Source: Arthrobacter sp. H35-D1 (GTDB lineage Bacteria > Actinomycetota > Actinomycetes > Actinomycetales > Micrococcaceae). From it: DNA of 64,000 bases. The position numbers were made by a program, and so were the translations under genes. Positions 36,584 through 50,781 of the stretch are shown one piece after another. A model generated the notes under the pieces. That model saw only the letters and a program-made list of their open reading frames with translations. It was not told where the DNA came from and searched no databases. The stretch's first letter is position 1. The number at the start of each line of letters is the position of its first letter. The stretch lies in contig NZ_JASISP010000004.1 in the NCBI RefSeq assembly GCF_030063185.1, positions 42,852 to 106,851 of the forward strand, given 5' to 3'.

Positions 36584-36658
36584 TTAAGTGTTGGGACGCT
36601 TACCGTGGTTAGCGCCGCCACGCTTACGATCCCGACGCTTGCGCGAACGCTTGGACAT
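36584..36658 (-). CDS. 50S ribosomal protein bL37 (24 residues)
   Basis: The minus strand encodes MSKRSRKRRDRKRGG then ANHGKRPNT and TAA: a 24-residue, very basic peptide ending in ANHGKRPNT. This is the small ribosomal protein bL37 seen in actinobacterial large subunits. GGAG lies 7 nt before the ATG. It is too short for most gene finders and is monocistronic. Confidence 0.88.
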   Translation of the reverse strand: MSKRSRKRRDRKRGGANHGKRPNT

Positions 36659-37015
36659 AGCTGACTCCAATCTTCTCAGAGATCTTCAAAATCGATCCTC
36701 ATCAAGTTTCGCATAAGTGGCGCATTCGCACCTAATGACAGGCCGCTGGCGCTCCGGTGCGGTCCGTGGTTCGAGGCGGGACACAATGCTCGCCCCACCC
36801 GTGCTGGTTGAGGCGCCGACGTTCAGGCGGGGGCAACTGGTCCGGCAGACGTCGTCGTGCGTGGCCACCCACAGCACGGGGCAGGCGCGGTGTCGCCGGC
36901 CAGACGGAGCTCCGAGACCGAGCCTGGGCCGCACGACCGCGCGGCAGCCGCGAAACAGCTGCTGGGCAACGGCGGATTCGCGGCGCAGACGCGGGCAACG
37001 CGGCAGCAGCGGGTG
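36659..37015. other. 357-bp gap between bL37 and the SGNH-like gene
   Basis: No gene is supported. Overlapping frames on both strands are Arg/Pro/Ala-rich artefacts of high GC. The bL37 promoter is expected near 36680-36720, where the sequence is AT-richer. The rest is GC-rich with no clear repeat. Confidence 0.55.
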
Positions 37016-37615
37016 CTAGCTGGCTTCGGGGAGGTCCAACCATTGGTACCAGCCGCGGTGCAACACCAGCCACGCCATGAGGCCGTAGCCGGCCTGTCCC
37101 GGTGATCCGGCGTTGGCGGCGACGTCGTTGCGCCATTGCTCGTGGTTTTGCAAGGGGGCAAAGGTGTCCACATAGAAGTGCTTGCGGCGCGTGGTGACGT
37201 CGGCAAACGCAGTGTTGAGCTCCGCCAGCTTGCGGTTCAGGACAGGATCCAGCGACGGCGGAGGACCCACCACAAACACCGGGATGTTCAGCTGCGTTGC
37301 GCCGTCGAGGATGTTGGCCAAGTTCAACCGGCTCCGGGCCGTGGAGAGTCCGTATTCAATGTCACGCCCGGAGAGGCCAATGACAAGACGGTTCTCGTGA
37401 ACGTCGTCAAAGCGCCTTCCAGCTTCGTTCAGCCAGCGGCTGGCCAGCGCCTCGGTGCCTTCGCGCGGGCAGGCCAGCACGAACGACTCCAGTGCGACTG
37501 AATCGGAGGGCGTCCTGGCCAACACGCGGCCCAGCCAACCCAGTGCGCGGGGATCGCCCACACCTGCGACCAATTCGTCGCCCACAGCTATTATTCGCAG
37601 TTCCCGCTTCTCCAC
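37016..37615 (-). CDS. SGNH/GDSL-hydrolase-like protein lacking the catalytic serine
   Basis: 199 residues from the GTG at 37615 (AGAGGG about 5 nt upstream); an ATG at 37660 lies inside the kgd terminator and is unlikely. Block I reads AVGDELVAGVGD where active enzymes have GDS(L). The Asp-x-x-His block near the C-terminus reads AGSPGQAGYGLMAW, without the dyad. Block III-like VVGPPP and the general spacing keep the SGNH fold. Hence fold assignment is fair, but hydrolase activity is doubtful. Confidence 0.75.
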   Translation of the reverse strand: MEKRELRIIAVGDELVAGVGDPRALGWLGRVLARTPSDSVALESFVLACPREGTEALASRWLNEAGRRFDDVHENRLVIGLSGRDIEYGLSTARSRLNLANILDGATQLNIPVFVVGPPPSLDPVLNRKLAELNTAFADVTTRRKHFYVDTFAPLQNHEQWRNDVAANAGSPGQAGYGLMAWLVLHRGWYQWLDLPEAS

Positions 37616-37649
37616 GACGCCCTCTTTCCTTTTCACATTCTCCAAATCC

Positions 37650-37688
37650 AAATAAAACATGCCCGGCCTGTTGGTGCAGGCCGGGCAT
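37650..37688 (-). terminator. Rho-independent terminator of kgd
   Basis: Perfect 12-bp stem ATGCCCGGCCTG / CAGGCCGGGCAT (37659-37670 with 37677-37688), 6-nt loop, T-rich tail (TGTTTTATTT on the minus strand), 11 bp past the kgd stop. Confidence 0.88.
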
Positions 37689-37698
37689 CCCTCGTATT

Positions 37699-43371
<5,673 letters not shown>

Positions 43372-43389
43372 CGGCTGCGTTTTCAAGGG

Positions 43390-43437
43390 CAGCGTCAAGG
43401 CCAGTGTCAAACGCAGTGTCAAACGCAGTGTCCTGCA
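43390..43437 (+). repeat. 12-bp tandem repeat between guaB1 and gntK
   Basis: Four tandem 12-bp units: the two central ones are exact (CAGTGTCAAACG at 43402-43413 and 43414-43425), the flanking units diverged. It begins 18 bp past the guaB1 stop. Simple slipped-strand repeat; no known role. Confidence 0.8.
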
Positions 43438-43486
43438 AGGGCGGCATGTTCGGTGATGCGCGCCACCTCTTGATATACAAGAAGGT

Positions 43487-44074
43487 ATGACTATCCACGA
43501 GTTCGCGACTTTTCCCGACCCTGTAGCATCGGCGGCCGCATCGGTGCCGGGAACGCTGCCAGAGTCCGGCGTGCCAGGGATCATTGTCATGGGCGTCTCC
43601 GGGGCCGGCAAAAGCACCATCGGTGCTTTGGTGGCAGACGCCATGAATTTTCCTTTCGTGGATGCCGATTCCCTGCATCCCGTGGCCAATATTCGCAAAA
43701 TGGCTGCAGGCACACCCCTGAACGACGCCGACCGCCAACCCTGGCTGGAGCTTGTGGGCCACGAACTCTCCGCCGCCAAGTCCCCGGGCATCGTCATTGC
43801 CTGCTCGGCACTCAAGCGCCGCTATCGAGACATCATTCGCTCCAAGGCTCCGGGCACGATCTTCCTGCAGCTCGACGGTTCCCTCGAGGTGCTCAGCTCC
43901 CGCTTGGAGGGACGCTCGGGACACTTCATGCCCGTTGCCCTGCTGGCATCGCAACTGGCGGCACTGGAACCGGTGGCTGACGATGAACGCGCCGTGGTCA
44001 TTGACATTTCCGCAGGCATCGGAAAAATCGTCGTCGACGCCGAGGCTGGGATCAGGAGCCTCCTTGGCAGCTGA
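43487..44074 (+). CDS. gntK: Gluconokinase
   Basis: 195 residues. P-loop MGVSGAGKST (about 35-44), the DADSLHP substrate motif, NDADRQPWL and CSALKRRYRDIIR are all gluconokinase landmarks. It makes 6-phosphogluconate for the pentose phosphate route. The 30-residue N-terminal extension is unusual and the SD (AAGAAGG) is one base from the ATG, so a shorter start closer to the P-loop is possible. CTTGATATACAAG just upstream is a small palindrome that could be an operator. soxR follows closely. Confidence 0.92.
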   Translation: MTIHEFATFPDPVASAAASVPGTLPESGVPGIIVMGVSGAGKSTIGALVADAMNFPFVDADSLHPVANIRKMAAGTPLNDADRQPWLELVGHELSAAKSPGIVIACSALKRRYRDIIRSKAPGTIFLQLDGSLEVLSSRLEGRSGHFMPVALLASQLAALEPVADDERAVVIDISAGIGKIVVDAEAGIRSLLGS

Positions 44075-44114
44075 ACCTGACTTGGCAGCTGAACCGGAAT
44101 GGAAGGCCGGTTCC

Positions 44115-44570
44115 GTGCCCCTGCACCCCGAGGCGGAACTCAGCGTCGGTCAGGTGGCCGGCCGCAGTGGCGTCAACGTTTCGGCGCTGCATTTCTATGA
44201 GCGGCAGGGGCTGATATTCAGCAGCCGCACGGCCGGGAACCAGCGCCGCTACAACCGTTCCGTGCTCCGCCGGGTTGCCGTGATCCGGGCAGCCCAGCGG
44301 GCGGGCATTCCGTTGGCCATGATTGCCGAAGTTTTTGCCGAGCTGCCGCGGGAGGGCGTTCCGGACCAGGACGACTGGCGGCGCCTGTCCGCAGTTTGGC
44401 AGCATGAATTGGATGCCCGCATCACCGCCTTGGAAAAGCTGCGGGGGAGTCTCGGCGGTTGTATTGGCTGCGGCTGCCTGTCCTTGGCCGAATGCGGATT
44501 TGTGAATCCGGATGACCAGGTGGCAGGGGCGGGGCCGGGGGCCCGTGCCTTTGACGATCCAAAACTGTGA
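44115..44570 (+). CDS. soxR: Redox-sensitive transcriptional activator SoxR
   Basis: MerR-family activator with a [2Fe-2S] cluster. 151 residues from the GTG at 44115 (GGAAGG 8 nt upstream). The MerR helix-turn-helix is LSVGQVAGRSGVNVSALHFY, followed by the dimer helix, and the cluster motif C-x2-C-x-C-x5-C reads CIGCGCLSLAEC. An upstream TTG (44064, AGGAG) would add 17 residues. Its box lies about 55 bp downstream of its own stop, in the promoter of the flavin reductase. Confidence 0.95.
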   Translation: MPLHPEAELSVGQVAGRSGVNVSALHFYERQGLIFSSRTAGNQRRYNRSVLRRVAVIRAAQRAGIPLAMIAEVFAELPREGVPDQDDWRRLSAVWQHELDARITALEKLRGSLGGCIGCGCLSLAECGFVNPDDQVAGAGPGARAFDDPKL

Positions 44571-44621
44571 GCCCAACACCCATGAGCCCCAAAACTGTGA
44601 CGTCCGTCATGGTCGCCCAAG

Positions 44622-44652
44622 TTGACCTCAACTATAGTTGAGGTTCTAGACT
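44622..44652 (+). promoter_or_regulatory. SoxR box within a 19-bp-spaced promoter
   Basis: ACCTCAACTATAGTTGAGGT (44625-44644) is a perfect 20-bp palindrome matching the known SoxR box, CCTCAAGTTAACTTGAGG, except in the centre. It fills the space between -35 TTGACC (44622-44627) and -10 TAGACT (44647-44652). The spacer is 19 bp, the over-long spacing typical of MerR-family activated promoters. Confidence 0.93.
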
Positions 44653-44704
44653 ATCTGGAGGATCTCGTCGCCCTGGCGGGTCGTGGTGAGAGGATTTTGT
44701 GGTT

Positions 44705-45223
44705 ATGACCGTGCAGCTTCAGGAGAGTCGGCTGGCCCGGGATTTCAAGGCGGCCTTCGGTGCCCATCCCGCCGGCGTGTCCATCATCACCGCCGACTCT
44801 GCCACCGGTCCCGTTGGAATCACGGCCTCTTCGGTGGCGTCCGTCTCCGCTGAGCCTGCGCTGTTGGCTTTTTCCCTTGCGGCCGGCACCGGATCCGCCG
44901 CCGCCCTTGCCAAGGCCGACTCGGTGGTTGTGCACCTGCTGCGCGTCGAAGACTTGGAGCTGGCCAAGAGTTTCGCCAACTCGTCCTCGGAACGCTTCAC
45001 TGGTTCCATGGCGTGGACCCGTCTGGACACGGGGGAGCCACTGCTGGCGCACACCGGCCACGCATTGCGCTGCAAAGTCCTGAGCCGCACCCCGGCCGGC
45101 AGCTCGCTGCTGCTGGCCGCAGAGGTGTTGGAAATTATCGTTGCCGAAACTTGCGGGGAACCCATGGTTTACCACAGCCGGGCCTTCCACCGGCTCGGCG
45201 GGCACAGCATCCTGCCCAGCTAG
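44705..45223 (+). CDS. Flavin reductase family protein (SoxR target)
   Basis: 172 residues, FMN-binding split-barrel (HpaC-like): FKAAFGAHPAGVSIITADS, GITASSVASVSAEPALLAFS and HALRCKVLSR. Such proteins reduce free FMN/FAD with NAD(P)H or bind FMN as partner of a monooxygenase. GTG at 44699 is an alternative start; GAGAGGA lies 10 nt before the ATG. It is the only gene under the SoxR box, so induction by redox-cycling compounds is expected. Confidence 0.9.
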   Translation: MTVQLQESRLARDFKAAFGAHPAGVSIITADSATGPVGITASSVASVSAEPALLAFSLAAGTGSAAALAKADSVVVHLLRVEDLELAKSFANSSSERFTGSMAWTRLDTGEPLLAHTGHALRCKVLSRTPAGSSLLLAAEVLEIIVAETCGEPMVYHSRAFHRLGGHSILPS

Positions 45224-45567
45224 CAGGCTCCCGGCCATTTCCCAGCCGCTGTTCATCTGCGGCACACCTGATTTCCCGAGGTGCCCAAGGCAGGCTGATG
45301 TACACTAAAAATCCTATGAAAAGTAAATCTAGGGGCCGGCGCACTGGCTTGCGGAGCATGCAAATGACCTCCTGCAACCTCGTTGCCCATGCCGGCATAT
45401 CCCGCACCCGTGACAACAGTTCCCCAACCCCCGCAGCGGCCGGCCCCGGCGCCGACCACCCTCCGCCGGCGGCCCAGCCCCAACCCGGGGCAACCATGGT
45501 CCCCGGCGCAACCGTGGCGCCGCGTGCAATCGTGACTTCGCACTCCGTGGAACGGTGGGCCGCTTAG
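45224..45567. other. 344-bp gap before the CNNM genes
   Basis: A possible 89-residue frame starts at the ATG 45298 (MYTKNPMKSKSRGRR) and ends at 45567, one base before the CNNM start. Its product is Pro/Ala/Thr-rich and unlike any family I know. It may be a short leader peptide or just chance. I do not list it as a gene. The promoter for the CNNM pair is expected here. Confidence 0.4.
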
Positions 45568-46914
45568 TTGGAATGGTTGCTCTTGGCGGCAGGCCTGCTG
45601 CTCATCCTTGGCACAGGATTCTTTGTCGCCGTCGAATTTTCGCTTGTGGCCGTGGACCAGACGGCCGTCCAACGCGCCGTCAACGAGGGCGACAAGGGTG
45701 CCGTGCCCGTGCTGCACTGCCTTAAAAGCCTCTCCACACAGCTGTCCAGCTGCCAGCTGGGCATCACCTTGACCACCCTCCTGACGGGTTTCTTGATGGA
45801 ACCATCCCTTGGGGCGCTGCTTGCGGGGCCGTTGGGGTCGCTGGGGGTTCCGGAATCTGCCGTGACTGGCGTGGCCCTCTTCGTGGCCATGGTGGTTGCC
45901 ACGTTGCTGTCCATGCTGATTGGCGAATTGGTGCCCAAGAACATGGCCATCGCCAAGTCCTTTGAAATAGGTAAAATCGTGGCCCGCCCGCACTTGGTTT
46001 TCACCGCCATTTTCAAACCGGCCATCGTTGTGTTGAATGGGTTTTCCAACAAGGTCTTGCATCTCTTTGGCATGGAAGCCAAGGAGGAAATCTCCGGCGC
46101 CCGTTCGCCGGCGGAATTGGCCTCCCTTGTGCGCCGCTCGGCGGCCATGGGCACCCTTGCTAAAAACACCGCCACGTTTGTGGCCCGCACCCTGAGCTTT
46201 TCCGAGCAGACCGCCGCAGATGTCATGACCCCCCGAATGCGCGTTGAGACCATTGAAAGCACCAAGTCCGTCACCGAGATTGTCGATGTGGCCCGGCGCA
46301 CCGGCTACTCGCGCTTCCCGGTCATTGGCGAATCCGCCGACCAGATCCTGGGTGTGGTCCACCTGAAGAAAGCTGTTTCCATTCCGTTCCACAAACGCCC
46401 CGACATTGAAGTGGGCGCCATCATGACGGACGTTTTGCGCGTCCCTGAAACACTCCACCTCGATGCCCTGATCCTTGAATTGCGCGAAGGCAATCTGCAA
46501 ATGGCCGTGGTCCAGGACGAATACGGTGGCACGGCCGGGGTGACAACACTTGAAGACCTTGTCGAGGAGATTGTCGGTGAAGTCTCCGATGAGCACGACA
46601 GGGCCAAGCCCGGCGTCCTGCTCGCCGCCGACGGGACCTGGTTCATGCCCGGTCTCATGCGTCCGGACGAGGTGACCGAACGCATCGGCCAGCTCAACGT
46701 TCCCGACGAGGCCGGCTACGAGACCGTGGGCGGGTTCATGATGGCGGAACTGGGCAGGATCGCAGTGGTCGGCGACACAGTTGCCGTTGAAGGCGGCCTG
46801 CTGGTGGTGGACAGGGTGGAACGACGCCGGATCGATCGGATCCGCTTCATCCCGGCACCTTCCGCCGGCGGTCCCGCAACGGACGACACGGCGCAGGCAG
46901 GTGGTTCGCTGTGA
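45568..46914 (+). CDS. CNNM/CorC (HlyC) family membrane protein 1
   Basis: 448 residues. DUF21 transmembrane domain with four helices (FFVAVEFSLVAVDQTAVQRA, LIGELVPKNMAIAKS), then a CBS pair (about 215-335, with TGYSRFPVIGE and QDEYGGTAGVTTLEDLVEEI) and a C-terminal CorC_HlyC domain. The family handles Mg2+ or other divalent cations. TTG start at 45568. The next gene is a paralogue overlapping by four bases. Confidence 0.9.
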   Translation: MEWLLLAAGLLLILGTGFFVAVEFSLVAVDQTAVQRAVNEGDKGAVPVLHCLKSLSTQLSSCQLGITLTTLLTGFLMEPSLGALLAGPLGSLGVPESAVTGVALFVAMVVATLLSMLIGELVPKNMAIAKSFEIGKIVARPHLVFTAIFKPAIVVLNGFSNKVLHLFGMEAKEEISGARSPAELASLVRRSAAMGTLAKNTATFVARTLSFSEQTAADVMTPRMRVETIESTKSVTEIVDVARRTGYSRFPVIGESADQILGVVHLKKAVSIPFHKRPDIEVGAIMTDVLRVPETLHLDALILELREGNLQMAVVQDEYGGTAGVTTLEDLVEEIVGEVSDEHDRAKPGVLLAADGTWFMPGLMRPDEVTERIGQLNVPDEAGYETVGGFMMAELGRIAVVGDTVAVEGGLLVVDRVERRRIDRIRFIPAPSAGGPATDDTAQAGGSL

Positions 46915-47969
46915 GCCCGGCGGCTGGAATTGCCTGGCTGGTGGTGCTGTTGCTGGGCAACGCCTTCTTTGTCGCGGCTGAATTTGCCGTCATGACCGCC
47001 CGTCGCAGCCAGATTGAGCCCTTGGCCGACGCCGGTTCAAAGCGGGCCAAGATCACCTTGGGCGCCATGGAGAACGTTTCCCTCATGCTCGCCTGTTCCC
47101 AGCTGGGCATCACGGTGTGTTCGCTGTTGATCCTGAACGTCTCGGAGCCAGCCATTCACCACCTGTTGGCGCAGCCGCTGCATGCGATCGGTGTGCAGGA
47201 CAATGTGGCGTCGCCTTTGGCGTTTGTCGTCACGCTGGCACTTGTGACATTCCTGCACGTGACCTTTGGTGAGATGGTGCCCAAAAACATGAGCGTGTCG
47301 GCAGCGGACAAGGCGGCCCTGTTGCTCGCCCCGCCGCTGGTGCTCGTTGGCAAGCTGGTGCGCCCCGTCATTGTGTCCTTGAACTGGACTGCCAACCATA
47401 TTGTGCGGCTGTTTGGCATCAAGCCCACCGACGAAGTTGTCTCCAGCTTCACCCTGCAGGAAGTGCAATCCATCGTGGAGGAGTCAACCCGCAGCGGACT
47501 TGTGGACGACCAAACCGGGTTGATCACGGGGGCGCTGGAGTTTTCCTCTCAGACCGCCCACGACGTCATGGTGCCACTCGAGGCCCTTGTGACATTGCCC
47601 GCCGACGCCACCCCCGTGGACTTTGAACACAAGGTGGGCAAGACGGGCTTCTCCAGATTTGTCTTTGCCGACGCGGAAGGGGCCCTGCTGGGTTATCTGC
47701 ACCTGAAGGATGTGCTGCGCATTCCGCTCGAGCGCTATCAAGTGCCGATTGGGGAGGGCCGTGTCCGCTCCATGGTCAACCTGCAGGCAGGCGAGGAAAT
47801 TGAGGATGTGCTGGCGATTATGCAGCGCACCGGCTCGCACATGGCAAGGGTGATCGACCAGGATGAGCAGACCATGGGCGTTTTGTTCCTTGAGGACGTG
47901 ATTGAGCGGCTCGTGGGTGAAATTCGCGACGCCACACAAACGCAGATTCAGGAGCGGCGCAAGGCTTGA
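46911..47969 (+). CDS. CNNM family membrane protein 2
   Basis: 352 residues: DUF21 domain (NAFFVAAEFAVMTARRSQIE, FGEMVPKNMSVS) and a CBS pair, but no CorC_HlyC domain, so shorter than its neighbour. GTG start overlaps the upstream stop (GTGA). The pair probably forms a hetero-oligomeric cation transporter or sensor. Adjacent to the zinc uptake operon but probably separate in transcription. Confidence 0.9.
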   Translation: MSPAAGIAWLVVLLLGNAFFVAAEFAVMTARRSQIEPLADAGSKRAKITLGAMENVSLMLACSQLGITVCSLLILNVSEPAIHHLLAQPLHAIGVQDNVASPLAFVVTLALVTFLHVTFGEMVPKNMSVSAADKAALLLAPPLVLVGKLVRPVIVSLNWTANHIVRLFGIKPTDEVVSSFTLQEVQSIVEESTRSGLVDDQTGLITGALEFSSQTAHDVMVPLEALVTLPADATPVDFEHKVGKTGFSRFVFADAEGALLGYLHLKDVLRIPLERYQVPIGEGRVRSMVNLQAGEEIEDVLAIMQRTGSHMARVIDQDEQTMGVLFLEDVIERLVGEIRDATQTQIQERRKA

Positions 47970-48005
47970 TGCGAACGATTCCCAATATGAGCTATGCTGG
48001 TTCTT

Positions 48006-48026
48006 ATTGGTAACAATTCTCATTAG
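48006..48026. promoter_or_regulatory. Candidate Zur-type operator before the metal ABC transporter
   Basis: The AT-rich stretch ATTGGTAACAATTCTCATTA lies 20 bp before the transporter start codon. Its right half, ATTCTCATTA, fits a Zur/Fur half-site; the left half is degenerate. Binding is inferred from the local gene content. Confidence 0.5.
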
Positions 48027-48045
48027 CATGATTTTAAGGAGCCGC

Positions 48046-49026
48046 ATGATTTACCCCCGTCGCACTGTTCTTCTCTTGGGTGCCACCCTGGCCGCCACCC
48101 TCTCGCTGGGGGCTTGCGGCGACGGCGGGGGTGCACCGGCCCCCCCGTCCCCGATCGGGGCAATCTCGGTGGTGACCTCCACCAATGTCTATGGCGATAT
48201 CGCCAAGGCCGTTGGCGGCAGCCACGTCGCAGTGCATGCCATCGTCTCCAATGCAGGGGCTGACCCCCACGGCTATGAAGCCAACGCCCAAGACAAACTG
48301 GCCGTGTCCAAGGCACAGATCGGCATCGAAAACGGCGGCGGCTACGACGACTTCTTCGCCCAGCTGGCCAAGGGGCAGCTGGGGCCGGAGCAGATCCTCA
48401 ACGTCAGCGAGCTCTCCGGCCTGGACACGGGCCCGGACTTCAACGAGCACCTGTGGTATTCGCTGCCCACCATGGCCACTTTGGCCGACGAGCTGGCCAC
48501 CCGCTTCAGCGCCGCTGCGCCCGCGGAAGCTGCAAGTTTTGAGGCGCAGGCCGCCGCCTTCAAGGAAAAACTGCAGCAGCTCGAGGACAGGGTGCAGCTT
48601 GTCAAGGACGCCCACGGAGGCTCCGACATTGCCGTTACCGAACCCGTACCGGTGTACCTGCTGGAGCAGGCCGGGCTTGTCAACAAGACGCCGGAGAAAT
48701 TCACCGAGGCAGTTGAAAATGGTGCGGATGTCCCTGCCGCAGTCATGACGGACACGCTCTCGCTCATGGCGTCGGGGACCATGGCGCTGCTGGCCAACAA
48801 CGAGCAGACTGAAAGCCCGCAAACCATCGAGGTCAAGGAAGCCGCGCAAAAAGCCGGGACACCCGTCGTGGACTTTTCCGAAACCCTGCCCGCCGGCACC
48901 TCCTACCTGGACTGGATGACCGCCAACGTCGCAGCAGTGGAAAAGGCCCTGGGCGCCTCCGCCCCCAGTGCAGCCGGGACTGCCGATTCCGGCGCGACTG
49001 CCAGCGCCGCAGCGCCCGCCAAGTGA
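48046..49026 (+). CDS. Metal ABC transporter substrate-binding lipoprotein (ZnuA-like)
   Basis: 326 residues. Lipobox LSLGAC gives a membrane lipoprotein. Metal-site segments ADPHGYEAN and NEHLWYS supply two His. The third ligand region reads TEPVPVYLLEQ, without the usual His, and no His-rich loop is present, so the site differs from E. coli ZnuA. The C-terminal tail is Ala/Ser-rich. AAGGAG is 4 nt before the ATG. Zinc (or manganese) is the likely cargo. Confidence 0.87.
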   Translation: MIYPRRTVLLLGATLAATLSLGACGDGGGAPAPPSPIGAISVVTSTNVYGDIAKAVGGSHVAVHAIVSNAGADPHGYEANAQDKLAVSKAQIGIENGGGYDDFFAQLAKGQLGPEQILNVSELSGLDTGPDFNEHLWYSLPTMATLADELATRFSAAAPAEAASFEAQAAAFKEKLQQLEDRVQLVKDAHGGSDIAVTEPVPVYLLEQAGLVNKTPEKFTEAVENGADVPAAVMTDTLSLMASGTMALLANNEQTESPQTIEVKEAAQKAGTPVVDFSETLPAGTSYLDWMTANVAAVEKALGASAPSAAGTADSGATASAAAPAK

Positions 49027-49862
49027 GCTCCCCGGCCGTGGTTAGCCTCAAGCGCGCCACGCTCAGTTACGGTTCGCGGACCCTCTGGCAAGACCTCAAC
49101 CTTGACGTCCAGCCGGGAGAATTCCTGGCCGTGCTGGGCGCCAACGGCAGCGGAAAAACCAGCTTCCTGAAGATCCTGCTCGGCCTGTCCCACCTGAGCT
49201 CAGGCACACTGAGCGTCGACGGCGGACCCGCCAAACGCGGCAATCGCGCCATCGGCTACGTACCCCAGCAAAAGAACTTTGCCCCCGACACGGCACTGCG
49301 CGCCCGCGACCTCGTGGGCTTGGGCGTTGACGGTGACAAGTGGGGTGTGCGCATCCGCGGAAAGGGATACCGCCGGCGCGTGGACGAACTCCTGGAGCAG
49401 GTCGGTGCCACCAGCTACGGACGCATTCCAGTCGGCATGCTCTCGGGCGGTGAACAGCAACGGCTGCGGATTGCCCAAGCCATCGCCGCCAAGCCAAAAG
49501 TGCTGCTGTGCGACGAACCGCTGCTTTCCCTCGACCTGTTCCACCAAAGGGCCGTGAGCGCGCTGGTGGGCCGGCAAGCCAAGGCCAACGGAACCGCCGT
49601 CGTGTTTGTCACGCATGAAATCAATCCCATTCTGGAGCATGTGGACAGGGTGCTGTACTTGGCTGGCGGGCGGTTCACACTGGGCACGCCGGAGGAAGTC
49701 ATGCGCACCGAGGTGCTGTCCAAGCTGTACGGGACCCAAGTCGAGGTGCTCACCATGGACGGCAGGCTGGTGGTGGTGGGGCGTCCGGATTCGGTGGTTG
49801 ACGGACACGGCCCGCACACCGGCGACGCCGGGGACACCAGCGACATGGCGGAGGCCTCGTGA
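49023..49862 (+). CDS. Metal ABC transporter ATP-binding protein (ZnuC-like)
   Basis: 279 residues: Walker A GANGSGKTS, Q-loop YVPQQKNF, signature [15 protein letters not shown], Walker B LLCDEPLLSLD, switch His VTHEIN. GTG start overlaps the substrate-binding gene by four bases and the stop overlaps the permease gene, so all three are coupled. Confidence 0.92.
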   Translation: MSSPAVVSLKRATLSYGSRTLWQDLNLDVQPGEFLAVLGANGSGKTSFLKILLGLSHLSSGTLSVDGGPAKRGNRAIGYVPQQKNFAPDTALRARDLVGLGVDGDKWGVRIRGKGYRRRVDELLEQVGATSYGRIPVGMLSGGEQQRLRIAQAIAAKPKVLLCDEPLLSLDLFHQRAVSALVGRQAKANGTAVVFVTHEINPILEHVDRVLYLAGGRFTLGTPEEVMRTEVLSKLYGTQVEVLTMDGRLVVVGRPDSVVDGHGPHTGDAGDTSDMAEAS

Positions 49863-50734
49863 ACTGGGCGGACTTTTCCGACGCGGTGCTGAACTTTTCC
49901 AACTACGGGGAACTGTTGCCGCTGTTCACCGACACCTTGCTGGCCGGGGCGATCCTGGGCGTGGTGGGCGGGCTGATTGGCACGTTTGTCATGATGCGCG
50001 ACCTCGCCTTCGCCGTGCATGGCATTGCCGAATTGTCCTTTGCCGGGGCAGCCTTTGCGCTGTTGGTGGGTGCAGATGTGATCATGGGCTCGCTGGTGGG
50101 CTCGATCCTGGCGGCGCTGCTGCTGGGGGTCATGGGTGTGCGGGCGCGGGAGCGCAACTCCGTCATTGGCGTCATCATGCCTTTTGGGCTGGGCCTGGGC
50201 ATCTTGTTCCTGTCGCTCTACCAGGGCCGGTCGGCCAACAAGTTTGGGCTGCTGACGGGCCAGATTGTCTCGGTGGACTCCACCCAGCTCTCGGTTCTGG
50301 CCAGCACGGCGCTGGTGGTGGTGGTGGGACTGGTGTTGATCTGGCGGCCACTGACCTTTGCCAGCGCCGACCCGGACATTGCCACGGCCCGCGGGGTGCC
50401 GGTGCGGACCCTTTCTTTGGCGTTCATGTTCCTCTTGGGCATTGCCGTTGCGCTTTCCATTCAAGTGGTGGGTGCGCTGCTGGTGTTGGCGCTGCTGATC
50501 ACCCCGGCTGCGGCGGCCTTGCAAGTAACGGCTGCCCCGCGCGTGGTGGTGTTGTTGAGCGTGGCCTTTGCCATGTTCTCCACCGTGGGCGGCATCATGC
50601 TGGCCTTGGGCGGAAGCATTCCGATCAGCCCTTACGTGACAACGTTGTCGTTCGCGATCTACGTGCTGTGCCGGCTCGGCGGGGCGTGGCGTCGGCGCCG
50701 GGGCTGGTCCGCGCGCCCGGCCGTGGCTGTCTGA
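49859..50734 (+). CDS. Metal ABC transporter permease (ZnuB-like)
   Basis: 291 residues with about eight helices, of the ABC-3 permease family (MMRDLAFAVHGIAELSFAGA, VQVVGALLVLALLITPAAAA-type C-terminal part). Completes the three-part importer. GTG start with a four-base overlap. Confidence 0.92.
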   Translation: MNWADFSDAVLNFSNYGELLPLFTDTLLAGAILGVVGGLIGTFVMMRDLAFAVHGIAELSFAGAAFALLVGADVIMGSLVGSILAALLLGVMGVRARERNSVIGVIMPFGLGLGILFLSLYQGRSANKFGLLTGQIVSVDSTQLSVLASTALVVVVGLVLIWRPLTFASADPDIATARGVPVRTLSLAFMFLLGIAVALSIQVVGALLVLALLITPAAAALQVTAAPRVVVLLSVAFAMFSTVGGIMLALGGSIPISPYVTTLSFAIYVLCRLGGAWRRRRGWSARPAVAV

Positions 50735-50781
50735 GGCGGTGAAACCCCCACCGCGGGCGGACGTTGGTCTAGCGTGGGGTC

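Noticed and set aside
36732-37206. Long antisense and shifted frames around the end of the SGNH-like gene
   Set aside because: They are out-of-frame shadows in GC-rich DNA.
43390-43437. 12-bp tandem repeat read as a CRISPR-like array
   Set aside because: Units are too short and directly adjoining, with no spacers and no cas genes.
43470-43483. CTTGATATACAAG palindrome before gntK as a firm operator
   Set aside because: Short and without a cognate regulator in the window; kept only as a remark.
45298-45567. 89-residue frame before the first CNNM gene
   Set aside because: Low complexity, no family likeness and only a weak SD; mentioned as a gap instead.
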